DNA from: Candidatus Gastranaerophilales bacterium
GTDB lineage: Bacteria; Cyanobacteriota; Vampirovibrionia; Gastranaerophilales; Gastranaerophilaceae
Length of the DNA: 8,184 nucleotides
Assembly (NCBI GenBank): GCA_021199975.1
Contig: JAJQHF010000105.1
Coordinates: 1 to 8,184 of the forward strand
Direction: 5' to 3'
A program made the position numbers and the translations under genes. The stretch's first letter is position 1. Each line of letters begins with the position of its first letter. This document shows, piece by piece, positions 1-6,055 of the stretch. A model generated the notes under the pieces. The model was not told the DNA's origin. It saw nothing but the letters and a program-made list of their open reading frames with translations, and ran no database searches.

Positions 1-87
1 CTAAATTTAAATATCAAATTAAAAATATTTCTTAATAATCGACAGAAATATCTCCTGCACCGATATAAACATTGTAGTCATAATATT

Positions 88-93
88 AAGGTG
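88..93 (+). promoter_or_regulatory. Ribosome binding site of the decayed left gene
   Basis: AAGGTG lies five bases before the ATG at 99. This is a good Shine-Dalgarno match and marks 99 as the original start of the broken reading frame that follows. It supports the view that 99-548 was once a translated gene and not chance open sequence. Confidence 0.6.
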
Positions 94-98
94 TAAAT

Positions 99-548
99 AT
101 GAAAATTAATTCGCAAATGATTGAATCAACAATTACAAGACCTACAGATGTACCTCAAAATGGCAATATTTCTGAAGATGATCGTAGTATCTTCGATTTT
201 AGTAACACATTGGAAGAAGAAACGGATATATCAGAAAATAAAAATGAAAATAAAATAAAATAAAATACAATACAATCTGATGATCTAATAAGTCTATATG
301 AAGAATTAGAAAATGCAAGTAATGATGATGAAAGAGAAATGATACTTACAAAAATAAATCAAAAACAAGCTGAATTTGGGTTGAATGATGATGGACTTTC
401 ATTGAGCTATCAACAACTCCAAAGAAGCATGTCCACTTCAAATTCGCAAGAACTATCTGAGTTGTATGATATGTTAAGTGAATGCACAAATGATGATTAA
501 AGATGCGAAATTAATAAAAAAATAAAAGAGATATTGGATAATACATAA
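99..548 (+). pseudogene. Decayed small acidic repeat protein gene, unknown function
   Basis: I do not recognise this family. From the ATG at 99 one frame runs to the TAA at 546-548 but is interrupted by in-frame TAA codons at 261-263 and 498-500. The first segment (54 codons) is polar and rich in Glu, Asp and Asn. The second (264-497) contains a helical repeat unit that recurs 56 codons later, with the pattern L-Y-E/D-x-L then N-D-D. At the second copy, AATGATGATGAAAGA of the first copy reads AATGATGATTAAAGA, so the Glu codon GAA became TAA by one G-to-T change. This is direct evidence that the stop is a mutation. I see no signal peptide, membrane segment or Trp. The frame stays open between stops, so the decay looks recent. 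A surface, effector or chaperone role cannot be inferred. A truncated 54-residue product could still be made. Confidence 0.6.
282..545 (+). repeat. Two diverged protein-level repeats of about 32 codons
   Basis: Copy one is 282-377 and copy two is 450-545, offset by exactly 168 bases (56 codons). Matching positions include Leu-Tyr (294-299 and 462-467), Asn-Asp-Asp (321-329 and 489-497) and the following Arg (333 and 501). DNA identity is strongest at 321-335 against 489-503, 14 of 15 bases. The unit is probably a short helical hairpin. The second copy contains the TAA at 498, so both copies were once read through. Confidence 0.55.
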
Positions 549-550
549 GA

Positions 551-691
551 ATGAAAAAATAAACACATTTTTCAAATTTTAATTATTATAGCGATGCATC
601 TTATATACAAGAAGTTGATTTAAAACGATCCGTTGTTTAAGATAAAAAACCTGATATTGCGGATATTCCTGTTATTGATGATGATTTATAA
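551..691 (+). pseudogene. Second decayed small gene, unknown function
   Basis: Three bases after the preceding frame ends, ATG at 551 opens another frame (+2 relative to the first) that reaches a TAA at 689-691, just before the hairpin terminator. It is interrupted by TAA at 560-562 and 638-640. The parts between look protein-like: aromatic and Asn-rich at 563-600, then mixed charged, ending in an Asp-rich tail followed by Leu. If the two stops were sense codons the product would be about 46 residues. No Shine-Dalgarno site is evident before 551, so this may instead be the frameshifted tail of the 99-548 gene. I do not recognise the family. Confidence 0.4.
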
Positions 692-736
692 AAAGAGGAA
701 GAGGAATTTTATTATATAAAATTCCTCTTCCTTTTT
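691..736. terminator. Bidirectional intrinsic terminator
   Basis: A perfect 16-bp inverted repeat (697-712 and 716-731, loop TAT) is flanked by an A run on the left and TTTTT at 732-736 on the right, so it works as a rho-independent terminator on both strands. On the plus strand it begins six bases after the TAA at 689-691. On the minus strand it follows the stop codon of the Bax-inhibitor-like gene. Its intact state suggests that the left unit is still bounded as a transcription unit. Confidence 0.85.
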
Positions 737-743
737 ATTAAAA

Positions 744-1478
744 TTACCTTTCTTTAAGCCTTGAAAGGAGTCTTAAAATTTCCACATAGAGCCATAAGAT
801 AGTTACAAGCAGACCGAAGGCGCCATACCATTCATAAACAGACGGTAAAGGTGTTCGAACACCTCTTTCTATAAAATCAAAATCAATAATTAAATTTAAT
901 GCCGCTATAATTGCAATAACAACGTTTATTCCGATTGTAACAGGTGTATTAACAGAAAAATACGGAACATTAACGTGACACAGCATCATAATAAACGAAA
1001 TAATATAAAATACCAAAATTGCCGCAGTTGCAGTTATAATAACAGCTTTAAATTTTTCTGTTGCTCTTATTATCCCTGCTCTGTATAAAAGAGCCATTGC
1101 AAAAACAGCAATAAATGTCATGGAAACGGCTTGTATAACAATTCCCGGGAAAGAAGCTTCAAAAAAGCAGGAAATTCCCGACAAAGCCGCACCTTGAGAA
1201 AATGCATATAAAGGTGCTAAATATGGTGCTAATTTTTGATTAAAACTAATAATAAAAGCTAATATTAATCCTACAACACAACCAATAATAACAAGCATAT
1301 TTACAAAATCAAGATGACCAAGCGAAAATTGATAATAAACAGCACCTGCGCCAATCAATAAAACAGCAGACAATAATAACAGCTTATTCATTGTTCCCGC
1401 AGCCGTCATAGGATGCTCTGACAACGCATAAGCCTGCTCATAAATACTGTCTCTAAACATAGGATTTGAACTTTTCAT
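744..1478 (-). CDS. Bax inhibitor-1/YccA-like integral membrane protein
   Basis: A 244-residue polytopic membrane protein of the bacterial Bax-inhibitor-1-like group (the branch with an N-terminal Ser-Asn-Pro motif, BaxI_1 type). It begins with SSNPMF, then has about seven hydrophobic segments near residues 32-49, 58-78, 84-105, 112-131, 145-167, 178-198 and 215-236. The family signature is in the last third: LNLIIDFDFIERG (194-206) and YEWYGAFGLLVTILWL (215-230), with the paired acidic residues typical of the pH-sensing calcium-leak fold. Known relatives sit in the inner membrane and are tied to ion leak or membrane protein quality control; the exact role here is unknown. The ATG at 1478 is preceded by a strong GGAGG (1483-1487) four bases away. 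The gene is monocistronic, divergent from enolase, and ends at the shared hairpin. It looks intact. Confidence 0.9.
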   Translation of the reverse strand: MKSSNPMFRDSIYEQAYALSEHPMTAAGTMNKLLLLSAVLLIGAGAVYYQFSLGHLDFVNMLVIIGCVVGLILAFIISFNQKLAPYLAPLYAFSQGAALSGISCFFEASFPGIVIQAVSMTFIAVFAMALLYRAGIIRATEKFKAVIITATAAILVFYIISFIMMLCHVNVPYFSVNTPVTIGINVVIAIIAALNLIIDFDFIERGVRTPLPSVYEWYGAFGLLVTILWLYVEILRLLSRLKER

Positions 1479-1504
1479 TTTACCTCCAAAATATATACAT
1501 GTAG

Positions 1505-1513
1505 ATTATATCA
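1505..1513 (-). promoter_or_regulatory. Extended -10 promoter of the Bax-inhibitor-like gene
   Basis: On the minus strand the sequence reads TGATATAAT, a perfect -10 (TATAAT) with an upstream TG extension, about 27 bases before the start codon. The -35 position is a poor match, which is usual for extended -10 promoters. It lies in the 88-base divergent region shared with enolase. Confidence 0.55.
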
Positions 1514-1531
1514 CAATTCATAAGGTTGTGA
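1511..1531. promoter_or_regulatory. Inverted repeat, possible operator between divergent genes
   Basis: TCACAA (1511-1516) and TTGTGA (1526-1531) are exact inverted half-sites with a nine-base spacer. The left half abuts the -10 of the Bax-inhibitor-like gene, and the pair lies upstream of enolase. Placement and symmetry would suit a dimeric regulator, but 6-base arms in AT-rich DNA can arise by chance. There is no nearby regulator gene. Confidence 0.3.
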
Positions 1532-1566
1532 GATGCTCATTTAGATAAATAGAAACGAGGGAATTT

Positions 1567-2811
1567 ATGATAAACAAAATAAAAGATATTAAATCAAGGC
1601 AAATAATTGATTCAAGAGGAATACCGACAATTGAAACAGATGTAATACTTTCAAACGGCACAACCGGCAGAGCTTCAGTTCCCTCCGGAGCCTCTACAGG
1701 AAAATTTGAAGCAGTTGAACTTAGAGATAACGACAATAATCAATTTTTCGGCAAAAGTGTTTACAAAGCCATAAATAACATAGAAAAAGTTATAAAACCG
1801 CTGTTAATAAATCAAAATCCATTTAATCAAAAAAAAATAGATTTAATAATGATAGAAAAAGATGATACAAAAAATAAATCAAAACTCGGCGCAAATGCAA
1901 TGTTAAGTGTATCTCTAGCAGTTGCTAGAGCAGCGGCAAACGATATAAATATACCGTTATACAAATACCTCGGCGGAATTTACGCTTCAACTATGCCCAT
2001 ACCAATGATGAACGTAATAAATGGCGGCGCACACTCAAACAACAAACTTGATTTTCAAGAATTTATGATACAGCCAGTAGGAAGCTGCGACATAACTGAA
2101 AGTATAAAAATGGGAAGCGAAGTGTTTAACGAACTTAAAAGGATAATAAATAACCATGGCTTTTCAACAGCGGTAGGAGATGAAGGCGGATTTGCACCCG
2201 ATATAAAAACAAATAAAGAGGCTCTTGAGCTAATTATTCTTGCAATTAATAATGCAGGGTACAACACAGATGAAATAAAAATCTGCCTTGATGCCGCCGC
2301 CTCAGAATTATATAAAGACGGTAAATACATTTTAAAAGGGGAAGAAAAAGAATTATCCTCCTGTGAAATGATTAATTATCTTGATAACCTTATAACCGAA
2401 TATCCGATTACTTCAATAGAAGACGGATTAAGTGAAGAAGACTTTGATGGCTGGAAAAAGTTAACATGTACTTTGGGTCATAAATGCCAGCTTGTAGGGG
2501 ATGACTTGTTTGTAACGAATTATGAGAAGCTTGAATTTGGCATTAAAGAACAAATTGCCAATGCAATCTTAATTAAACCAAATCAAACAGGAACACTCTC
2601 CGAAACTCTTGATACAATTTTACTTGCCCAACAGCACAATTACAGGACAATTATATCTCATCGCTCAGGAGAAACAGAGGACACATTTATATCTGATTTA
2701 TCAGCTGCAGTAAATGCAGGACAAATTAAAACAGGTTCAATGTCAAGAGGAGAAAGAACCTCTAAATATAACAGATTAATCCGTATCGAAGAAGATATGA
2801 TAAAAAGTTAA
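1567..2811 (+). CDS. eno: Enolase (phosphopyruvate hydratase)
   Basis: Interconverts 2-phosphoglycerate and phosphoenolpyruvate in cytosolic glycolysis. It is 414 residues, slightly shorter than the usual 420-430, and full length from N-domain to C-terminus. Visible landmarks: the mobile loop SGASTG (40-45), His156 in NGGAH, Glu165 in FQEF, catalytic acid Glu206 in GDEGGFAP, metal ligands Asp242, Glu285 (SIEDGL) and Asp312 (GDDLFVTN), catalytic Lys337 (IKPNQTGT), the SHRSGETED segment (364-372) and Lys388 (IKTGSMSRGER). All expected active-site residues are present. One oddity is DSRGIP near residue 19, where most family members have DSRGNP. The ATG at 1567 follows GAGGGA (1557-1562). No clear promoter or own terminator was found, so transcripts may run into the SRP RNA downstream. 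Confidence 0.98.
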   Translation: MINKIKDIKSRQIIDSRGIPTIETDVILSNGTTGRASVPSGASTGKFEAVELRDNDNNQFFGKSVYKAINNIEKVIKPLLINQNPFNQKKIDLIMIEKDDTKNKSKLGANAMLSVSLAVARAAANDINIPLYKYLGGIYASTMPIPMMNVINGGAHSNNKLDFQEFMIQPVGSCDITESIKMGSEVFNELKRIINNHGFSTAVGDEGGFAPDIKTNKEALELIILAINNAGYNTDEIKICLDAAASELYKDGKYILKGEEKELSSCEMINYLDNLITEYPITSIEDGLSEEDFDGWKKLTCTLGHKCQLVGDDLFVTNYEKLEFGIKEQIANAILIKPNQTGTLSETLDTILLAQQHNYRTIISHRSGETEDTFISDLSAAVNAGQIKTGSMSRGERTSKYNRLIRIEEDMIKS

Positions 2812-2830
2812 TTTATAACACACGAAAAAT

Positions 2831-2859
2831 TTGCAGAAGTAAAATTTTTAGATTATAAT
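2831..2859 (+). promoter_or_regulatory. Sigma70-type promoter of the SRP RNA gene
   Basis: -35 TTGCAG (2831-2836), a 17-base spacer and a perfect -10 TATAAT (2854-2859). The SRP RNA 5' end inferred from base pairing (2866) falls seven bases after the -10, the expected start distance. It lies 20 bases after the enolase stop, so the RNA gene has its own promoter. Confidence 0.8.
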
Positions 2860-2865
2860 AAATAA

Positions 2866-3122
2866 GCCGTGCTCCACGGGGACATTGCGGATCTCTCGAC
2901 CCGAACGCACAGCGGGGTGCAGAGCCTGCCGTGAGGCTTGTATGAATACGGCGGACTTTAAACATATCGTTGATAGTAATTGTAGTTATGGCGCAGCCCA
3001 TCGAACCGTGTCAGGGCGGGAACGCAGCAGCACTAAGGTGTAAGCTGCGGGTGTAATTATAATTAAAGTAGATATATTTAAAGAAAACTTTATTTATATT
3101 TGTCGATAGGCAGAGGCACGGC
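2866..3122 (+). ncRNA. ffs: Signal recognition particle RNA, long form with Alu domain
   Basis: RNA scaffold of the signal recognition particle, which binds Ffh and targets nascent membrane proteins. The diagnostic Ffh-binding domain is at 3011-3031: UCAGG, a GCG/CGC stem closed by a GGAA tetraloop, then AGCAGC, which form the symmetric and asymmetric internal loops of helix 8. The ends close by GCCGTGC (2866-2872) pairing with GCACGGC (3116-3122). The 5' region (GTGCT...GGGGA...TTGCGG) resembles the Alu domain of the large Bacillus-type RNA. The length of about 257 nt fits the long bacterial class, not the roughly 110-nt 4.5S form. GC content here is clearly above the surroundings, as expected for a structured RNA. 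It has its own promoter and ends directly at a terminator hairpin. Confidence 0.93.
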
Positions 3123-3156
3123 AAAAATGAGAATTTATTTCTGAATTCTCATTTTT
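3123..3156. terminator. Bidirectional terminator between SRP RNA and the minus-strand operon
   Basis: A 13-bp inverted repeat (3123-3135 and 3144-3156) has a core TGAGAATT/AATTCTCA, A-rich left and T-rich right edges and an eight-base loop. It starts right after the last paired base of the SRP RNA and touches the stop codon of the TPR gene on the other strand, so it ends both convergent transcripts. Confidence 0.85.
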
Positions 3157-4083
3157 TATTTGCTCTCTGCAACTTTTAATTCCGATTCTAAAGCATCCGC
3201 ATCACCAGAAAAAGAAACTTTTCTTTTTATTGCAAGTTTTAAATATTTTATATAATTAATTTTGCTTCTCAATTTTTTATGAACTTGAGCAAGAAGATAA
3301 TAAACATCCGCTTCCTCAGGTAAATCATGCATTGCCTGCCTTAATAATTTTTCTGCTGCTGAAAATTTTTTATTTTTACAAAATATCTTTACAAGTAAAC
3401 TTAAAGCATCTTTATCTTTTGGATTTGTTTTCAATGTTTTTTCAAGATACAAAATTGCCTGCTCCTCTTTTCCCGTTTCCATGTATATAGAAGCAAGATT
3501 ATAATATGCCCAGCTGTAGTCAGGATTTAAAGAAATCACCTCTCCATACAAATTTACAGCTTTTTCAATTTCTCCCGTAAGCTTCATTTCATAAGCAAGA
3601 TAAAATTTTGCAATTGCATCCTTACTATCAATTTCTACAGCTTTTTGAAGAAATTTAACAGCTTCTTCGTGATTTTTTTTTTCTTGAATATATTTCACCT
3701 AAATGGAAGAAAGAATTTTCATCCTCTTTATCTATTTCAATAACTTTAAGAAAAAGTTTTTCAGCTTCATCTAAATTTCCTGTTTTTATATAAGAATTAG
3801 CAAGATTATACATAATATCAGTATCATTTTTGGATAGAGATAAAGCTTTTTCATAAAAGGCAGCGGCTTCTTCATTATGTTTAAGCTTTTCAAGAATAAT
3901 CCCTATATTATAGTAAATTTTAGCATTAGACGGAAAAACACCTTTTAAATACATAAAATTTTTTAGTGCTTCTTCATTCTCTCCTATATCTGAAAGCGCT
4001 ATTGCATATAACTCCATAGCGTCATAATCTTTTGGATTTTTCTGAAGTCTTTCTTGTAATTGTTTTATATATTCATCATCCAT
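3156..4083 (-). pseudogene. TPR repeat protein gene, frameshifted at a poly(A) tract
   Basis: Ancestrally a 308-residue protein made almost wholly of eight consecutive 34-residue tetratricopeptide repeats, a protein-protein interaction scaffold; no signal peptide or other domain. Numbering from TTG at 4089, TPR1-3 are residues 21-54, 55-88 and 89-122. In TPR4 the coding strand has ten A (3673-3682) and the frame runs into a stop six codons later. With nine A the sequence reads HLGEIYSRKKNHEEAV and TPR4 becomes exactly 34 residues, in phase with TPR5-8, which continue to TAA at 3156-3158. So one extra A is the only lesion. The start is either TTG 4089 or ATG 4083; I prefer ATG. It is the last gene of the operon, starting about ten bases after nnrD ends. 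It could be a true knockout, a sequencing error, or rescued by slippage. The partner is unknown. Confidence 0.85.
3673..3682 (-). other. A10 homopolymer at the TPR frameshift
   Basis: Ten consecutive A on the coding strand (T on the plus strand), within repeat 4 of the TPR gene. Nine A restores the frame exactly. Runs of this length are prone to replication and transcription slippage, so some mRNA may encode the full protein. Confidence 0.8.
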
Positions 4084-4092
4084 GGGCAATTC

Positions 4093-4962
4093 TCATTCTT
4101 GCGAAAGTACTTGTTTTATTGCGAAAGGTAAATAATCAATAACATCTTTTGCGAGAACTGAATATTTTGTCAAATCAACAGAAGCAATATCGCCCGCAAG
4201 TCCGTGTAAAAAAGTACCGATAATTGCGGAATCAAATGGTGAAACATTTTGAGCTAGCAGCCCCGCAATTATTCCTGTTAGCACATCCCCTGTACCTGCT
4301 TTTGCAAGAGCAGAAGAACCGGTATTGTTTATAAACACTTTTTCTCCGTTTGTAACAATGCTGTTATGACCTTTTAAAACTGTTATGCACTCATAAGTTT
4401 GAGATGTAATTCTTGCATATTTTTCTCTATTTTCATTTATTTCTTCAACCGTAACGTTTAAAAGTCTTGAAAGTTCTTTAGGATGAGGAGTTATAACAGT
4501 ATTTTTCAAGGATATATCCCCTCTAAATCCCGACAAAATATTTATACCGTCAGCATCTATAATTACTTTTTGAACTTTGTTAAGCTGTTTTAATAAATCA
4601 AAAACAAAACTGCTTGTCTGTTCATTTGTTGTAATTCCGCAGCCTAAAGAAACAACGTTGTAGGAATATAAATTTTTTATTTCATTATTTGAAGAAATAG
4701 AACCGATATCAGTAGAATTAAGGTGTATAAAAGTAACTTCCGGCGCCATTGCTGCAATAACGGGAACAATAATATCAGGACATGCAAGTGTCAAATAGCC
4801 TGCCCCCATTTTTAATGCAGATATCGAAGATAAATATGCGGCACCTATAAAATTTTTAGAGCCAGCTATATTTAATATCCTTCCGAAAGTTGCCTTGTTA
4901 GACTCTTCTTTACGTTGTGGAAGTTTACCGCATATTGATTTAATGTTAATAAATTTAGCCAT
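4093..4962 (-). CDS. nnrD: ADP-dependent NAD(P)H-hydrate dehydratase
   Basis: Repairs hydrated NADH and NADPH (NADHX/NADPHX) by ADP-dependent dehydration in the cytosol; ribokinase-like YjeF C-terminal domain. 289 residues cover only this domain, with no NnrE epimerase domain fused at the N-terminus, so an epimerase would have to be encoded elsewhere. Visible motifs: FGRILNIAGS (26-35), MGAGYLTL (52-59), IDADGIN (135-141), TPHPKELSRLL (158-168), VLKGHNSIV (195-203) and the nucleotide site SALAKAGTGDVLTG (217-230), with catalytic Asp226. The ATG at 4962 overlaps the stop codon of the trmL remnant by eight bases, suggesting translational coupling; its own Shine-Dalgarno signal is weak (GAGG about 12 bases upstream). 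It ends in TGA just before the TPR gene. It appears intact. Confidence 0.95.
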   Translation of the reverse strand: MAKFINIKSICGKLPQRKEESNKATFGRILNIAGSKNFIGAAYLSSISALKMGAGYLTLACPDIIVPVIAAMAPEVTFIHLNSTDIGSISSNNEIKNLYSYNVVSLGCGITTNEQTSSFVFDLLKQLNKVQKVIIDADGINILSGFRGDISLKNTVITPHPKELSRLLNVTVEEINENREKYARITSQTYECITVLKGHNSIVTNGEKVFINNTGSSALAKAGTGDVLTGIIAGLLAQNVSPFDSAIIGTFLHGLAGDIASVDLTKYSVLAKDVIDYLPFAIKQVLSQE

Positions 4963-5413
4963 TTTGTCTTATTGCCTCATACAAAACAATAGCAACCGAA
5001 TTTGAAAGATTTAAGCTTCTCAGCCCCTCTTGCATCGGTATTGTAATTGCTTCATTTTTATTTTCCTCTAATATACTTTCCGGAATTCCTCTTGTTTCCG
5101 GTCCAAAAACAAAAAAGTCACCATGTTTAAAAGATATATCTGTATAATTTTTATTTGATTTTTTAGTTAAGTAATAAAATTTTTAATTTTTATATTCAGA
5201 TTTTATATCCTACAAATTATCATATTTAGTTATCGAAACATCCTTCCAATAATCTAAGCCGGCACGTTTTAAGTATTTATCAGATAAAGAGAACCCGATT
5301 TTTCCGACCAAAAACAAATTTGCGCCGGTACAAGCACACAATCTTGCAATATTACCTGTATTTTGAGGTATTTCAGGTTCATAAAGTACTATATTAAACT
5401 TGCTCTTTATCAT
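4955..5413 (-). pseudogene. trmL: tRNA (cytidine(34)-2'-O)-methyltransferase with two nonsense codons
   Basis: Family role: SPOUT enzyme that 2'-O-methylates the wobble base (C34/cmnm5U34) of leucine tRNAs. From ATG 5413 the frame spans 152 codons, the normal size, but has TAG at 5210-5212 (codon 68) and TAA at 5183-5185 (codon 77). Both flanks are intact and in the same frame: NIVLYEPEIPQNTGNIARLC (7-26) before the stops, and FFVFGPETRGIP (100-111), ITIPM (123-127) and SLNLSNSVAIVLYEA (133-147) after them. The SAM-binding knot lies entirely after the stops, so the 67-residue fragment cannot be active. Both stops fall in the variable linker and can arise by one substitution from Gln, Lys or Glu codons. 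No start codon after the second stop would give a useful fragment. The start overlaps the phosphatidyltransferase gene by 20 bases, and the end overlaps nnrD by eight. Confidence 0.92.
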
Positions 5414-6041
5414 TATTAATATATCTTTTACTTTCTACGAACACGGGGATTGCACGTATTATACACATAGCTACAGTTATATATACTAAAATATCAGCCG
5501 TCAATGCCAAATTAGGCTGAATTGCAACAAACCATGTGTAATTATCAATTGTCATAATATTTAGATATTCAATATTCGGAATGTAAGCAATTATAAGCAT
5601 TAAAAATACTAAAGTTTTTGCGACACCGTACACGGCACGTGAAAATCTTGAAGCTGTAAGAAAATGACAAAATTTGTTTTTCATCATGGTTGAAGAACCA
5701 AAAGCAGTATATCCTTGAGATAAAGCAATGCTTCTAAAACCGTCTGTTAAAATGCCTCTTGTAACAACAACCATAGGCACCCAAACACCAACCCATCCAA
5801 GGGAAGCAAATGCAATCCAATAGAGGTTTTCAACAACCCTATCGCCTAAAATATCAAAAACAGAGCCAAATTTAGATGTTTCTTTTAAAGACCGTGCAAC
5901 ATAGCCGTCTAAACCATCTAAAACAATAACAAACAGAGTAATAAACATAGAGGCAAACACTAAATCAGGTCTGCGTGTAAATAAAAACTCTATAGCTATA
6001 ACACAAAGAATCATTCTGAGAATTGTTAATAAATTTGCCAT
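5394..6041 (-). CDS. CDP-alcohol phosphatidyltransferase family membrane protein
   Basis: Transfers a phosphatidyl group from CDP-diacylglycerol (or a related CDP donor) to an alcohol in the inner membrane. 215 residues, somewhat longer than typical PgsA (about 180-190). The complete family motif D-x2-DG-x2-AR-x8-G-x3-D-x3-D is present at residues 42-67: Asp42, Asp45, Gly46, Ala49, Arg50, Gly59, Asp63 and Asp67, which bind two metal ions and the CDP moiety. Hydrophobic segments flank it near 5-20, 27-45, 72-95, 135-153 and 180-200. The alcohol substrate is not evident; glycerol-3-phosphate (pgsA) is the commonest guess, but other head groups are possible, so I give no symbol. The ATG at 6041 has a clear AGAGG site (6048-6052). 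It lies 14 bases downstream of the oxidoreductase gene and overlaps trmL, so it is mid-operon. It is intact. Confidence 0.9.
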   Translation of the reverse strand: MANLLTILRMILCVIAIEFLFTRRPDLVFASMFITLFVIVLDGLDGYVARSLKETSKFGSVFDILGDRVVENLYWIAFASLGWVGVWVPMVVVTRGILTDGFRSIALSQGYTAFGSSTMMKNKFCHFLTASRFSRAVYGVAKTLVFLMLIIAYIPNIEYLNIMTIDNYTWFVAIQPNLALTADILVYITVAMCIIRAIPVFVESKRYINNDKEQV

Positions 6042-6055
6042 TATAAACCTCTATA

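Noticed and set aside
1..96. Plus-strand open frame from the window edge ending in TAA at 94
   Set aside because: Thirty-one codons with no recognisable motif and unlike typical coding composition here; too short to call a gene tail.
99..691. Reassignment of TAA to a sense codon, which would make both left genes intact
   Set aside because: Enolase, the Bax-like gene and the CDP-alcohol transferase end at TAA at expected family lengths, and reading through TAA at 689 would run into the terminator hairpin. trmL also carries a TAG.
1532..1550. Promoter for enolase
   Set aside because: TAGATA/GATAAAT could serve as a -10, but no acceptable -35 is found at 16-18 bases, so I do not call it.
1518..1736. 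Minus-strand frame opposite the enolase start
   Set aside because: Antisense shadow of the enolase coding sequence with no ribosome site.
2055..2330. Minus-strand frame of 91 codons inside enolase
   Set aside because: Antisense shadow of conserved enolase codons.
2813..3001. Minus-strand open frame of 62 codons
   Set aside because: It lies across the structured SRP RNA; its composition reflects the GC-rich RNA and not a protein.
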